Assembly (NCBI GenBank): GCA_018823175.1
Contig: JAHJIY010000100.1
Location: 1 to 37,737 of the forward strand
Reading direction: 5' to 3'
Length of the DNA stretch: 37,737 bases
DNA from: Pseudomonadota bacterium
GTDB lineage: Bacteria > Desulfobacterota > Desulfobulbia > Desulfobulbales > JAHJIY01
Shown: positions 1-8,697 of the stretch, piece by piece
How positions within the stretch are numbered: position 1 is the stretch's first letter
How the letters are laid out: each line of letters opens with the position of its first letter
The notes under the pieces: generated by a model
The model's input: only the letters and a program-made list of their open reading frames with translations
What the model was told of the DNA's origin: nothing
Databases searched by the model: none
Program-made: the position numbers and the translations under genes

Positions 1-119
1 CCTTTAAGTGCCAACACCCGGGTAATTGCAGAGGTTAACGTGGTCTTGCCATGATCGATATGACCAATCGTCCCTATATTAACATGCGGTTTTGTTCTTT
101 CAAATTTCTGCTTTGCCAT
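1..119 (-). CDS. tuf: Elongation factor Tu, N-terminal part, cut by window edge
   Basis: EF-Tu is the GTPase that delivers aminoacyl-tRNA to the ribosome. Only the first 39 codons lie in the window. The translation begins [20 protein letters not shown] and continues into the P-loop [10 protein letters not shown], which is the EF-Tu signature. The start is fixed by a strong GAGGAGA ribosome binding site just upstream. The gene follows four tRNA genes on the same strand, the order thrU-tyrU-glyT-thrT-tufB known from E. coli, so this is the tufB-type copy and is probably co-transcribed with the tRNAs. Confidence 0.96.
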   Translation of the reverse strand, partial: MAKQKFERTKPHVNIGTIGHIDHGKTTLTSAITRVLALK

Positions 120-185
120 ATCATTTCTCCTCTGCCCTGATTTCTCATCAAACGATTAACTTTATTTCATACGTATTTTAGGCAA

Positions 186-261
186 TGGAGCCCACGACCG
201 GATTCGAACCGGTGACTTCTTCCTTACCAAGGAAGTACTCTACCTACTGAGTTACGTGGGC
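186..261 (-). tRNA. tRNA-Thr(GGT)
   Basis: A 76-nt cloverleaf with encoded CCA. The acceptor stem GCCCACG pairs with CGTGGGC. The anticodon loop TTGGTAA gives GGT, and the T-arm carries GGTTCGAATCC. It is the last tRNA before tuf, matching the position of E. coli thrT. Confidence 0.97.
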
Positions 262-339
262 AAATCCACATCCAAAGACAATCAACTTCAAAAATAATTT
301 CAAACCTTAATCAAGCGACTTAACGAATCGCAAAAAAAT

Positions 340-415
340 TGGAGCGGGAAACGAGACTCGAACTCGCAACCCTCAGCTTGGAAGGCTGATGCTCTACCAA
401 TTGAGCTATTCCCGC
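340..415 (-). tRNA. tRNA-Gly(TCC)
   Basis: A 76-nt cloverleaf with encoded CCA. The acceptor stem GCGGGAA pairs with TTCCCGC, and the anticodon loop CTTCCAA gives TCC. It matches the position of E. coli glyT in the tufB operon. Confidence 0.97.
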
Positions 416-506
416 TCATCACTAAAATCCCGCGCGGAGAGCTGAACCCTTTTCAATTACACTCTAAAGGCAAGCAAAACTCCCTTAAAAGTGCGCCTGA
501 TCAAAA

Positions 507-591
507 TGGTGGAGGGGGGAGGATTCGAACCTCCGAAGGCGTCGCCGACAGATTTACAGTCTGTTCCCTTTAGCCACTCGGGAACCCCTCC
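507..591 (-). tRNA. tRNA-Tyr(GTA)
   Basis: An 85-nt class II tRNA with a long variable arm and encoded CCA. The acceptor stem is GGAGGGG and the anticodon GTA lies in the loop CTGTAAA. It matches the position of E. coli tyrU. Confidence 0.97.
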
Positions 592-605
592 AGCTCAAAT
601 ATTCA

Positions 606-632
606 ACGCCATGCAACAAAAATGCATGGCGT
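606..632 (-). repeat. 10-bp perfect hairpin upstream of tRNA-Tyr
   Basis: ACGCCATGCA is followed by a 7-nt A-rich loop and then TGCATGGCGT. It sits 14 nt before the tRNA-Tyr 5' end, inside the 253-nt gap separating tRNA-Thr(TGT) from the other tRNAs. No T-run follows it on the minus strand, so it is more likely an RNA processing or structural hairpin than a terminator. Confidence 0.5.
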
Positions 633-754
633 AATTATTTCTCATGGACCAGCCATTCTAACCCCGGCCCAGCAAATCATTAATTTTCAAATATCCCAAA
701 AATGATCTTGCCAGAACATCATCGAGAATAAATTTATTATAAAAAACATTAATA

Positions 755-785
755 ATAAATTAAAAGTCCAGAACCCTCCCTGGAC
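755..785 (-). terminator. Possible Rho-independent terminator after tRNA-Thr(TGT)
   Basis: On the minus strand GTCCAG pairs with CTGGAC across an 8-nt loop, directly followed by TTTTAATTTATT. This has the shape of a weak intrinsic terminator 60 nt past the first tRNA. If active it would uncouple that tRNA from the rest of the array. Confidence 0.5.
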
Positions 786-844
786 CAGAAAAAATACTAC
801 CTTTAAATTTCCAGCAAAATGTTATGCAGAAATTCACTTCACGA

Positions 845-920
845 TGGAGCTGGCGATGGGACTTGAACCCGCAACCTGCTGATTACAAATCAGCTGCTCT
901 GCCAATTGAGCTACGCCAGC
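845..920 (-). tRNA. tRNA-Thr(TGT)
   Basis: A 76-nt cloverleaf with encoded CCA. The acceptor stem GCTGGCG pairs with CGCCAGC, and the anticodon loop TTTGTAA gives TGT. It is the first tRNA of the array, matching E. coli thrU. Confidence 0.97.
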
Positions 921-930
921 GTGACGCGAC

Positions 931-959
931 ATACTAATATCTTCGCAATCAAACATCAA
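931..959 (-). promoter_or_regulatory. Promoter of the tRNA-tuf array
   Basis: On the minus strand TTGATG (954-959) and TAGTAT (931-936) are separated by 17 nt. The stretch after the -10 (GTCGCGTC) is GC-rich, as in stringently controlled stable-RNA promoters. The predicted start lies a few bases before the tRNA-Thr 5' end at 920. Confidence 0.65.
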
Positions 960-1061
960 CCTTTTTTTACAACAAGGTAATAACACCTCAAAAAAAACGA
1001 TGCATAATTCCAAAAATATAATTGCGTAGAAAATGGAAGAAGCTGGTATTCCGGAAATTTG

Positions 1062-1116
1062 TTTGCATAAGAACACATAAGGAAAGAATAAACTCCCCAA
1101 TATGTTCTTATGCAAA
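1062..1116 (-). repeat. Long 17-bp inverted repeat downstream of qmoC
   Basis: Arms at 1062-1078 and 1100-1116 match in 16 of 17 positions around a 21-nt loop. It begins 28 nt after the qmoC stop. It may be the 3'-end stem that terminates or stabilises the apr-qmo transcript, although no clear T-run follows it. Confidence 0.55.
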
Positions 1117-1143
1117 ATTCAAAATAATAATGAATAAAGGTAT

Positions 1144-2346
1144 CTACTGCTTAACAAATCCGCTTTCCCGATACTTCTCAAAAGCCATAGCAAATGTCCG
1201 GTATGCCATATGAGCAAACTTAGTATATGGCATATAGAGGAAAAGCATAAAAACAGATACCAGATGCATGAAGTAGAGAAGATAAGCGGGGGTTACTAGT
1301 CCAGCCAATCGGAGTAACTCTGCCCCAAGACCGGTTACACCGACTGCCATTATCTCTCCAATTAAAAACCAGTCGTAAAAGGTTCCACTGGCACCGGTCT
1401 TTTCTTCCTGGTTTGATCGATTAGCCCACAAAATTGCTATACCAATGATCATAGCGATGGCACTGACATTAGCCAGAATTTTAATAGGGTTGGCTAAAGC
1501 GATCGGACCATGAAGGCCCTCAACAAAGTAACCAATAATATCCTTTACAACAAAAGCGTAGTTGGTCACGATAAACAAACCGATAAAAGCCAGCACCAGC
1601 GGCAAATGACCGTTGACACGATTTTTATTTTCTCCGCACTCATTAAAACGTTTATGCTGTATAATTTCGACAAGAGATGGCCACAAAAAGTCCTTAGCAA
1701 ACTGTAATGCGGAAGGACGGAATGTAGTATCGGCATTAACGCTTTTCTCCATTTCCTTCCACATATTTGAAACCCCACGAAAAGTGGCGAATAAAGCAAA
1801 AGCAACAGCAGGCAAGAAAATTGCGTCAATAAACACAACGTTTTTGGTCAAGAAATGTAAGTCCCAATGTCCAAAAAAATGACCGAAACCAACTTCCTTA
1901 AAGCTTTCCGCATCAGGTAAATGCATTCCCCCATTCGCTAAAAAAAATAGGATTCCGATAAGTAAAATCGGCATACCAATCAGCATCGGCAGATTTTTAC
2001 CGCTACTGCACAGCTTAGCCAAACCCTGCGGGAATCCAAAATGGGTATAGGCATAAGCCCTGATCGCACCCAACACATCGCCGGGTTTGGCACCGCGAGG
2101 ACAGTAAGCAGTACAGTCGCCGCACTGGTGGCATAACATAACGTTAACGTCACCAATGAGTTTGTCTTTCAATCCCCACTGCGCCGAAATCATTTCCTTA
2201 CGCGGGAAAGGGTTGTCATCTGAAGACAGCGGACAAACAACCGAGCAGGTCGCACACTGATAACACTTTTTAAGTGTGTCACCACCAGCATTCTTTAAAA
2301 ATTTAATAAAATTTAAATCGGGTTCAACCCTCATTCCTTCTGCCAT
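1144..2346 (-). CDS. qmoC: QmoC, quinone-interacting membrane-bound oxidoreductase subunit C
   Basis: The membrane subunit of QmoABC, which exchanges electrons with the (mena)quinone pool for adenylylsulfate reduction. The 400-residue protein has two parts. Residues 20-90 are an HdrC-like ferredoxin with two CxxCxxCxxxCP sets (C28, C31, C34, C38 and C72, C75, C78, C82). From about residue 110 there are about six hydrophobic helices resembling a cytochrome b of the HdrE/NarI kind, with several His residues that could bind heme. GGGGAGG eight bases before the ATG supports the start. It is the last gene of aprBA-qmoABC, separated from qmoB by a hairpin-bearing gap. Length and architecture are typical of the family. 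Confidence 0.95.
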   Translation of the reverse strand: MAEGMRVEPDLNFIKFLKNAGGDTLKKCYQCATCSVVCPLSSDDNPFPRKEMISAQWGLKDKLIGDVNVMLCHQCGDCTAYCPRGAKPGDVLGAIRAYAYTHFGFPQGLAKLCSSGKNLPMLIGMPILLIGILFFLANGGMHLPDAESFKEVGFGHFFGHWDLHFLTKNVVFIDAIFLPAVAFALFATFRGVSNMWKEMEKSVNADTTFRPSALQFAKDFLWPSLVEIIQHKRFNECGENKNRVNGHLPLVLAFIGLFIVTNYAFVVKDIIGYFVEGLHGPIALANPIKILANVSAIAMIIGIAILWANRSNQEEKTGASGTFYDWFLIGEIMAVGVTGLGAELLRLAGLVTPAYLLYFMHLVSVFMLFLYMPYTKFAHMAYRTFAMAFEKYRESGFVKQ

Positions 2347-2430
2347 TTTTTCGGCCTCCCCTTCGTCCTTATTCTTTTATATTCCTTAAACACAAATGGA
2401 ATAATATATCAAATAAACAAGTTAAGATAA

Positions 2431-2470
2431 TTCTTCTTGCGGCATCTTTATCAAATTACCGCAAGAAGAA
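2431..2470 (-). repeat. Intercistronic hairpin between qmoB and qmoC
   Basis: A perfect 12-bp inverted repeat, TTCTTCTTGCGG and CCGCAAGAAGAA, with a 16-nt loop, beginning 14 nt after the qmoB stop. It is followed on the minus strand by TTATCTTAACTTG, a poor T-tract. It could be a leaky terminator or an mRNA-stabilising stem that lowers qmoC relative to qmoAB. Confidence 0.6.
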
Positions 2471-2483
2471 CACAGAATTATGA

Positions 2484-4754
2484 CTAGAAGCCCTTAAACG
2501 GGTTCGGGCCAAGTGCAGTAATCTCGTCAACAAACTCCTGAATAATCTCCGGAACCTTGTTGAATTCATTAATCGCCACCTGGCGCATGGCAACTCGTTC
2601 CGGTTCAAGGCCAAGACTTCCCAAAGTCTCACCAATATTAGCCATCCGTTTGTCGGCCAACTCACTACCCTTCACAAAGTGACACTGGTAATCATCGCCG
2701 TATTTACAGCCCAGCAGGATTACACCATCCATCCCTGATGAGAGGGCGTCTTTAATCCAGACGACGTTAACCGAGCCAAGACAACGAACCGGAATAAAGC
2801 GAACCAGATTATTGATACCATGACGCCTCATGGCGGCCATATCAAGAGCCGGGTAAGCATCATTCTCACAGACCAGTGCCAGGAAGCGCAGTTTATCTTC
2901 ATCATCGTCCGGCACCTCAATCGCTTTAACCATAGAACCAATCATGTCAATATTGTAGTTTTTAAAACCGATGATCCTTTCCGGACAAGCTCCCATACAG
3001 GTGCCACAACGACGGCAACGGGTCGGATTAGGAAGAGGAGTTCCTTTTTCATCATCATCCAGGGCTCCAAAAGGACATTCTTCGGTACATCGTTTACATT
3101 GGGTACAACGCTGAAAGAAAAATTCAGGATATGTGCTGTCACCAGAACGAGGATGAACCGCCACACCACGATCAGCAGACTCAATACACTGAATGGCCTT
3201 CAAAGCGGCACCGGTCGCATCGTCAATGGTTTCTTCCATGGTGGTTGCCTTACGGACACCACCACAGGCATAAACGCCGGTTCTTCTGGTTTCATATGGA
3301 AAACAAATAAAGTGTGAATCGGCATATCCGTCAAACATATCAAGATCCAGGAAGGCCGGCCCCTGACGATAAGAAAGATTGATTGTCGGATTGTTAGCAG
3401 TGGTCGGCACCATTCCTGCCGCCAGAACTACCATATCAACCTGAATACTCAAATCTTCATTGAGCAGGGTATTTTTCATTTCGACTGACAGTGAACCGTC
3501 CCCTTCCTCATTAACCTTGGTGACAGTAGCCTTGGTCATGAAAATACCATCATCATTCTGGGCCCATTTATAAAACATCTCCATGTTGCCTGGAGTACGC
3601 ATATGCTGATAAAGAATATACGCCTTGGCATCAGAGTTATCTTCCCGTACATATTTTGCCTGTTTCAAAGAAACCATACTGGTTACAGAGTTACAGTAAG
3701 GAAAATCTCTGTCGTGCTCTTCGCCGCCCGGGCTCTGGATAAAAGCCACACTCTCAACCAGTTTGCCATCGGAAGGACGGCTGATTTTGCCAGCAGAGGC
3801 AAGTTTTTCAAACTCGGCATTAGTGACCACATTTTTGAAATTACCGTACCCAAGATGCTCATACTCAGAGACATCAGCCGGTTTCCAACCAGTCGCGAGG
3901 ACAACCGCCCCAAATACTTCCGCATTAGGATCAGCATCAGTATATGCCTGCAGACCATTGTTTGGATTTTCCATTTCGCCCTTGGCAATCTTGTCCTGCT
4001 CGTCAACACCAACTTTTGCCGGCGCATCCCATTCATTCTTAGTGCCCGCATCTTTAAAGCTCACCTTGAAATGACCAGGACATCCTGCGATACGGGCAAC
4101 CTCGGTCGCTGTCTTTACAGTTATTTTGGAGTTTTCCTCAACCGCACGGACCAAGCCCGAAATGGAAGGTTCTTCAAGTTCGGACCACGGGGCTTTAGTC
4201 GGGAACTGCTTGCGCCAGCCAAGAGCTTTGCCGCCAAGCTTTCCCTCTTTTTCCACAAGAGTTACTTCATTGCCAGCCTTGGCAGCTTCTTGTGCTGCGG
4301 TCAGACCGGCGATCCCACCACCCATAACCAGAATTCTTTTATTAAGTTCCTTATCAAGCTTATATGGTTCCGGCAAATCCGTCTTCTTGGCCTGAGTGCA
4401 GCCCATACGGACATAGTCAGATGCCTGTTCCTGAACATATTCCTTGTCAGCATCCGCACCGTTGGACCATGCCACTTGCTCACGCAGATTGACCCTTACG
4501 GTAATCTTGTCGGCGCCAAAATCAAATTCATCCTTCATGACCCGAGGAGAACAAGCAATGATCACGACAGTGTTCACACCATCATCATTAATGTCCTTCT
4601 CAATCATGGTCCGACCGGCTGTACTGCAAAGAGCCTGATGGCTTTTGCATTCCATGCGCATTTCTCCGGTAACAATACCGGTCATTGCTTCTATTTCGAC
4701 GGCATCTCCGATGCCACATCCGGTGCAGATATATGCACTATATTTCTTGTCCAT
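2484..4754 (-). CDS. qmoB: QmoB, HdrA/MvhD-like flavoprotein subunit of QmoABC
   Basis: The cytoplasmic flavin/iron-sulfur subunit of the Qmo complex. The 756-residue protein shows an N-terminal region with the sequence YICTGCGIGD, an FAD-binding Rossmann motif VMGGGIAGLTAAQEAAKAG near residue 140, and two [4Fe-4S] ferredoxin motifs beginning CTQCKRCTEECP (C550, C553, C556, C560) and CRRCGTCMGACP. Its C-terminal 140 residues resemble MvhD/FlpD, the subunit that passes electrons between hydrogenase and heterodisulfide reductase. The start is fixed by GAGGAGG seven bases upstream, which lies inside the last codons of qmoA, so the two genes are translationally close (5-nt gap). Domain order and length are those of known QmoB proteins. 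Confidence 0.95.
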   Translation of the reverse strand: MDKKYSAYICTGCGIGDAVEIEAMTGIVTGEMRMECKSHQALCSTAGRTMIEKDINDDGVNTVVIIACSPRVMKDEFDFGADKITVRVNLREQVAWSNGADADKEYVQEQASDYVRMGCTQAKKTDLPEPYKLDKELNKRILVMGGGIAGLTAAQEAAKAGNEVTLVEKEGKLGGKALGWRKQFPTKAPWSELEEPSISGLVRAVEENSKITVKTATEVARIAGCPGHFKVSFKDAGTKNEWDAPAKVGVDEQDKIAKGEMENPNNGLQAYTDADPNAEVFGAVVLATGWKPADVSEYEHLGYGNFKNVVTNAEFEKLASAGKISRPSDGKLVESVAFIQSPGGEEHDRDFPYCNSVTSMVSLKQAKYVREDNSDAKAYILYQHMRTPGNMEMFYKWAQNDDGIFMTKATVTKVNEEGDGSLSVEMKNTLLNEDLSIQVDMVVLAAGMVPTTANNPTINLSYRQGPAFLDLDMFDGYADSHFICFPYETRRTGVYACGGVRKATTMEETIDDATGAALKAIQCIESADRGVAVHPRSGDSTYPEFFFQRCTQCKRCTEECPFGALDDDEKGTPLPNPTRCRRCGTCMGACPERIIGFKNYNIDMIGSMVKAIEVPDDDEDKLRFLALVCENDAYPALDMAAMRRHGINNLVRFIPVRCLGSVNVVWIKDALSSGMDGVILLGCKYGDDYQCHFVKGSELADKRMANIGETLGSLGLEPERVAMRQVAINEFNKVPEIIQEFVDEITALGPNPFKGF

Positions 4755-4759
4755 TGACC

Positions 4760-6010
4760 TTACCTCCTCGACGCTTGAATGGCTTTCATCGCCGCAGCAG
4801 TAGAATTCTGAGTAGTAGTGACTACGTCTGCCGCTTTCTTAGCGCAACCAGCAGCAATCATTGCCTTGTCCTCGTCGGTGACGACGAAACCATTGCTGTC
4901 AATGGTCAAACCCATGCCCTGATTAGCAGCCGGCTGCATGCCGGTTGCCAGAATGGCCAGATCAACCTTCTCCTGGACTTTTTCGCCGGTAACCGCGTTT
5001 TCAGCAATCACGGTCACACCGCCATCATCGGAGGGAATAATGTCTGCGACCTTCCCCTTGACAAAGAAGACATTCGGATCAGACATCAGTTTCTCACGGA
5101 ATTTCTCATACTTGCCGGGAGTACGCAGGTCAATATAGAAAACTGTTACTTTTGCTTCTGGATATTGTGCCCGGATGTAAGTTATTTGCTTAAGAGTAGC
5201 CATGCAGCAGATGTAAGAACAATACTCAAGATGGTTCTCGTCACGGGAACCGGCGCACTGAACAAAAGCAAAACTCTCCGGTTCCTTGTTATCGCCGGGA
5301 CGTAAAATCTTGCCACCGGTAGGACCACCAGGAGCGGCCAGCCTTTCCATCATCATATTAGTGATAATCGCATCGCTGGAAGCAAAGTTAAGATTATCCA
5401 TTTTGGCTGGATCATAGGGGTTCCAACCGGTAGACCAAACAATAGATTTCACATCAAGGGTGAAGGTATTGGCCTCCATCTCAAGATCAATGGCATCATA
5501 TTTACAAGCCTCTTTACACTTTCCACACTTTGAACAGGCGGACATATCGATCGCATATTTCATCGGAAAGGCATGATCATGAGGTTTGTAAATTGCCTTT
5601 GTTTTATCCATATTAAAATTGAAAGCGTTAGCTCTTTCTTCAGGACAAACTTCAACACAGGCATTACAAGCGGTACAGTTATTGTTGACCCCACGAGGCT
5701 TGGTTTCTACCGTTACCTGGTAGTTGCCAGCGGAACCATCAACACTTTTCACTTCGGTCATCGGGTAAACCCTGACCTTACGATTGTTTTTAATCCTCTG
5801 ATAGTTGATCTCCAACCCACAGGACGGCGGACAAAGCTTCGGGAAATACTGATTCAGCTGTGCTACACGACCGCCCAGGTAGGGGTTCTTTTCAATCAGG
5901 AAAACATCATTTCCGACCTCGGCGGCTTCCAGAGCGGCAGTTAACCCGCTAATGCCCCCGCCAACGACCAGTACTCCACCCGATCCGGGTGCGCTGCGTT
6001 CGTCTGTCAT
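4760..6010 (-). CDS. qmoA: QmoA, HdrA-like flavoprotein subunit of QmoABC
   Basis: An HdrA-related FAD subunit that, with QmoB, is thought to hand electrons to AprAB. The Rossmann motif VVGGGISGLTAALEAAEVG lies near the N-terminus, followed by YLGGRVAQL and a Cys-containing stretch LCPPSCGLEINY. Two ferredoxin-like motifs follow (CTACNACVEVCP and CSKCGKCKEACK). The frame is open from an ATG at 6025, but that ATG overlaps the ribosome binding site GGAGG, which sits seven bases before the ATG at 6010, so I take 6010 (MTDERS, 416 residues). It is separated from aprA by a terminator-like hairpin but continues the same transcriptional direction. Confidence 0.95.
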   Translation of the reverse strand: MTDERSAPGSGGVLVVGGGISGLTAALEAAEVGNDVFLIEKNPYLGGRVAQLNQYFPKLCPPSCGLEINYQRIKNNRKVRVYPMTEVKSVDGSAGNYQVTVETKPRGVNNNCTACNACVEVCPEERANAFNFNMDKTKAIYKPHDHAFPMKYAIDMSACSKCGKCKEACKYDAIDLEMEANTFTLDVKSIVWSTGWNPYDPAKMDNLNFASSDAIITNMMMERLAAPGGPTGGKILRPGDNKEPESFAFVQCAGSRDENHLEYCSYICCMATLKQITYIRAQYPEAKVTVFYIDLRTPGKYEKFREKLMSDPNVFFVKGKVADIIPSDDGGVTVIAENAVTGEKVQEKVDLAILATGMQPAANQGMGLTIDSNGFVVTDEDKAMIAAGCAKKAADVVTTTQNSTAAAMKAIQASRR

Positions 6011-6125
6011 GTGTCTTGCCTCCATATAGTAATTAATTAATAAAAAATTATTAGTTTTCTTGGTTCAATTGGCTCAAAACAGCCAGCTCAAACAAAAAAA
6101 CCTGTCAGAAAATCAGTTTTTATAG

Positions 6126-6166
6126 AAAAATCTCCAGGCCCCCCAAAGAGGGGCACCTGGAGATTT
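6126..6166 (-). terminator. Terminator or attenuator between aprA and qmoA
   Basis: An 11-bp perfect stem, AAATCTCCAGG with CCTGGAGATTT, is extended by an inner C-run/G-run pairing. On the minus strand it ends in GATTTTTCTA, the form of an intrinsic terminator. It lies 36 nt beyond the aprA stop. Because qmoA has no obvious separate promoter in the 115 nt that follow, it probably acts as partial attenuation, making apr mRNA more abundant than qmo mRNA. Confidence 0.75.
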
Positions 6167-6201
6167 CTTTAAATCAAACCACTAAACCAATGGATCGGCA
6201 A

Positions 6202-8217
6202 TTAGATCCAGGGATCAGTCTCAACAATGTTGATACACGGTACTTTCTCACACTTCCACTCCTGAGTCTTAGGATCGAAAGTAGAGTTAACAAAAGCCTT
6301 CCAATTCTGATCATCAACGGTCGGGAAATCTGACCGGTAATAGAAGCCAGGATAGCGACTCTCTTTACGGAACTCAATATGACGGATATGGGTTTCAACA
6401 CACCAGATACGGTGATAGTTCTCCCAAGCTCTCATCAGCTCATGCAGATCACCTGCTGCCATCTTGGCAGCGTCTTCCCGCAACATGCGGAGAAGATCAA
6501 GGCAGATGTTCAACAGTTTGCCAGAGGTCATGTAATAAGTAGCAACACCACCACCATACTCATCGGTGGCCTTCATCAGACGCATCATGATTCCGGCAGG
6601 TTTGCAATAGTTAGGATTAACATCAGCCGCGGTAGTAGCACCGACATGCTCATGATAAAGTCTGACCGGAGCGTAAATCTCGTCAGCCAATTCCTTAGCG
6701 GTCTGGGCCAATTCCGGTTTGAAGTTAGCATGATCACGACAATACTTAACCATCTGCTTGGCAACAATCCGACCCTCAGCATGAGAACCTGAAGAGAATT
6801 TATGACCGGAAGCACCAACGCCATCACCGGCGGTAAACAGACCGTCAACCGTAGTCATCCGGTTGTAGCCCCATTTGTACTGATGGCTACGCGGACCGTC
6901 AACAGTCGGAACCCAGTCTTCTGCCGGACCAGAGGTCCAGATCCCACAACAACCGGAGTGACTACCCAGCATGTAGGGTTCGGTCGGCATGATTTCAGAA
7001 CCGATTTTCTCCGGTTCGATGTTCATACCAGCCCAAAGACCAGCCTGACCAACAGACATGTCAAGGAAATCTTCCCAAGCTTCAGACTCGAGATGTTTCC
7101 AGTATTTCATAACTGACTTCTCGTCCATACCTGACTTACGACGATCATCAAGGAAGGCGTTCAAAGCAACGTCGGTCGCCATATAGATCGGACCGCGACC
7201 TGCTTTGAGCTCATTAAGCATCAAGTGGTTACGCAGACAAGTAGGGGTAACCGCCGACTTGCCATAAGGCATAAACTTGGAAAGTTCTTCGTTAACAGAG
7301 TCGCTGTTGGCATAGAACTCGCCAAGACCATTCTGTACTTTGGCCTTGAACAGCAAGAACCAAGCACCAACCGGACCGTAACCGTCTTTGAAACGAGCCG
7401 GGGTGAAACGGTTTTCCATCATGGTCAGGGTAGCGCCAACCTGAGCACACATGGTATAGGTGGAACCGGCATTCCATACTGGATACCAGGCACGACCTTT
7501 ACCTTCACCGGTTGACCGGGGACGGAAGATGTTTACAGCTCCACCACACGCACAGAGCGCGGTTTTGCAACGGAAAACATGAACTTTATTTTCGCGGGTT
7601 GAGAAACCGACTGCACCGGCAATCTGATTCGCAACATTTTTGTCGAGAAGCAATTTAACAATAAAGATACGCTCCAAGCAGTTCTCTTCGCCAAGAGCGG
7701 CTTTTGCCGGCTCAGCAACGATACACTTGTAGGACTCACCGTTGATCATGATCTGCCATTTACCGGTACGTACCGGGGTGCCGCCTTCGCGCAGGGTCGG
7801 AGCAGGTTTGGCGCCGTCCAGGGTCTCGCCATCCGCATCTTTCTTCCAGATAGGCAGGCCCCACTCTTCGAAAAGTTTTACGGACTCGTCAACATGACGG
7901 CCAAGATCATAAATCAGATCTTCACGGACAACGCCCATCAGGTCATTACGAACCATCTTTACGTAATTCTCGATTTTGTTGTCGCCAATGTAGGTATTGA
8001 TCGCCGAGAGGCCTTGAGCAACAGCACCGGAACGCTCCATGGAAGCTTTGTCGACCAGAGTGATTTTCAGGTCGGCCGGGGCCCATTTCTTGATCTCAAA
8101 CGCTGCTCCACATGCGGCCATACCGCCACCGATGATCAAAACATCAACATCATGCTCGACAATTTTCGGATCAACAACGGCAGGCAGTTCGCCCAGTGGC
8201 TTATTTGGTAATGCCAT
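6202..8217 (-). CDS. aprA: Adenylylsulfate reductase, alpha subunit
   Basis: AprA is the FAD-containing catalytic subunit that reduces adenosine 5'-phosphosulfate to sulfite and AMP in the cytoplasm. The 671-residue length is normal. The sequence starts with an FAD-binding motif VLIIGGGMAACGAAFEIKKW, followed by SGAVAQGLSAINTYIG, and later carries AWYPVWNAGSTYTMCAQVGA and RSHQYKWGYNRMTTVDGLF, all typical of AprA from sulfate reducers. The frame is open to a TTG at 8223, but AAGGAG lies eight bases before the ATG at 8217, which is the better start. It follows aprB by 54 nt in the usual aprB-aprA order. The sulfate adenylyltransferase gene sat is not in the window. Confidence 0.97.
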   Translation of the reverse strand: MALPNKPLGELPAVVDPKIVEHDVDVLIIGGGMAACGAAFEIKKWAPADLKITLVDKASMERSGAVAQGLSAINTYIGDNKIENYVKMVRNDLMGVVREDLIYDLGRHVDESVKLFEEWGLPIWKKDADGETLDGAKPAPTLREGGTPVRTGKWQIMINGESYKCIVAEPAKAALGEENCLERIFIVKLLLDKNVANQIAGAVGFSTRENKVHVFRCKTALCACGGAVNIFRPRSTGEGKGRAWYPVWNAGSTYTMCAQVGATLTMMENRFTPARFKDGYGPVGAWFLLFKAKVQNGLGEFYANSDSVNEELSKFMPYGKSAVTPTCLRNHLMLNELKAGRGPIYMATDVALNAFLDDRRKSGMDEKSVMKYWKHLESEAWEDFLDMSVGQAGLWAGMNIEPEKIGSEIMPTEPYMLGSHSGCCGIWTSGPAEDWVPTVDGPRSHQYKWGYNRMTTVDGLFTAGDGVGASGHKFSSGSHAEGRIVAKQMVKYCRDHANFKPELAQTAKELADEIYAPVRLYHEHVGATTAADVNPNYCKPAGIMMRLMKATDEYGGGVATYYMTSGKLLNICLDLLRMLREDAAKMAAGDLHELMRAWENYHRIWCVETHIRHIEFRKESRYPGFYYRSDFPTVDDQNWKAFVNSTFDPKTQEWKCEKVPCINIVETDPWI

Positions 8218-8271
8218 AGTCAAATCTCCTTATATAGTTGTAAAATTTTAAATAATTAAATTCGACCAATG

Positions 8272-8697
8272 CTAAGCCAGCATAGTCGGTTGTGCGAGCG
8301 TAGCCTCAAGGAGTAAACGCTCGTCATCGAGGTTCTCACCCTTACCATTGGGGTATGCGTTCGCAGCACCTTCAGCCGTGGTACGGATCGGGAATTTGAA
8401 TCTTTTCATGTTGCCGTTACGGAATTTAACGGTCCACATGATGGAATCAGAACTCCGCATCGGATGGACCTGGCCACCCATTGGAACAAAGTCATTGTAT
8501 CCACGGACAAAAATTGCACCCTGAGGACAAATTTTAACACATGAATAACATTCCCAGCATGCATCAGGCTCTTGATTGTAAGCCTTCATCTCCTCAGCAT
8601 TAAGGACCATAAGGTCATTTGGGCAGATGTACATGCAGGCAGTTTTGTCTCCACCTTTGCAGCCATCACATTTGGAAGGATCTACATAGCTTGGCAT
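8272..8697 (-). CDS. aprB: Adenylylsulfate reductase, beta subunit
   Basis: AprB is the iron-sulfur subunit that passes electrons to the FAD of AprA. The 141-residue protein has the two [4Fe-4S] motifs expected: CDGCKGGDKTACMYICP (residues 10-26) and CWECYSCVKICP (about 47-58). The rest is the C-terminal tail that in known structures wraps around AprA. GAGGAGG seven bases before the ATG fixes the start. It is the first gene of the apr-qmo block and is preceded by a leader of about 220 nt and a strong promoter. Confidence 0.97.
   Translation of the reverse strand: MPSYVDPSKCDGCKGGDKTACMYICPNDLMVLNAEEMKAYNQEPDACWECYSCVKICPQGAIFVRGYNDFVPMGGQVHPMRSSDSIMWTVKFRNGNMKRFKFPIRTTAEGAANAYPNGKGENLDDERLLLEATLAQPTMLA

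Noticed and set aside
3603..4757. 384-codon open frame on the plus strand opposite qmoB
   Set aside because: It lies antisense to the well-supported qmoB, has no recognisable domain and reads as a low-complexity translation of conserved codons on the other strand.
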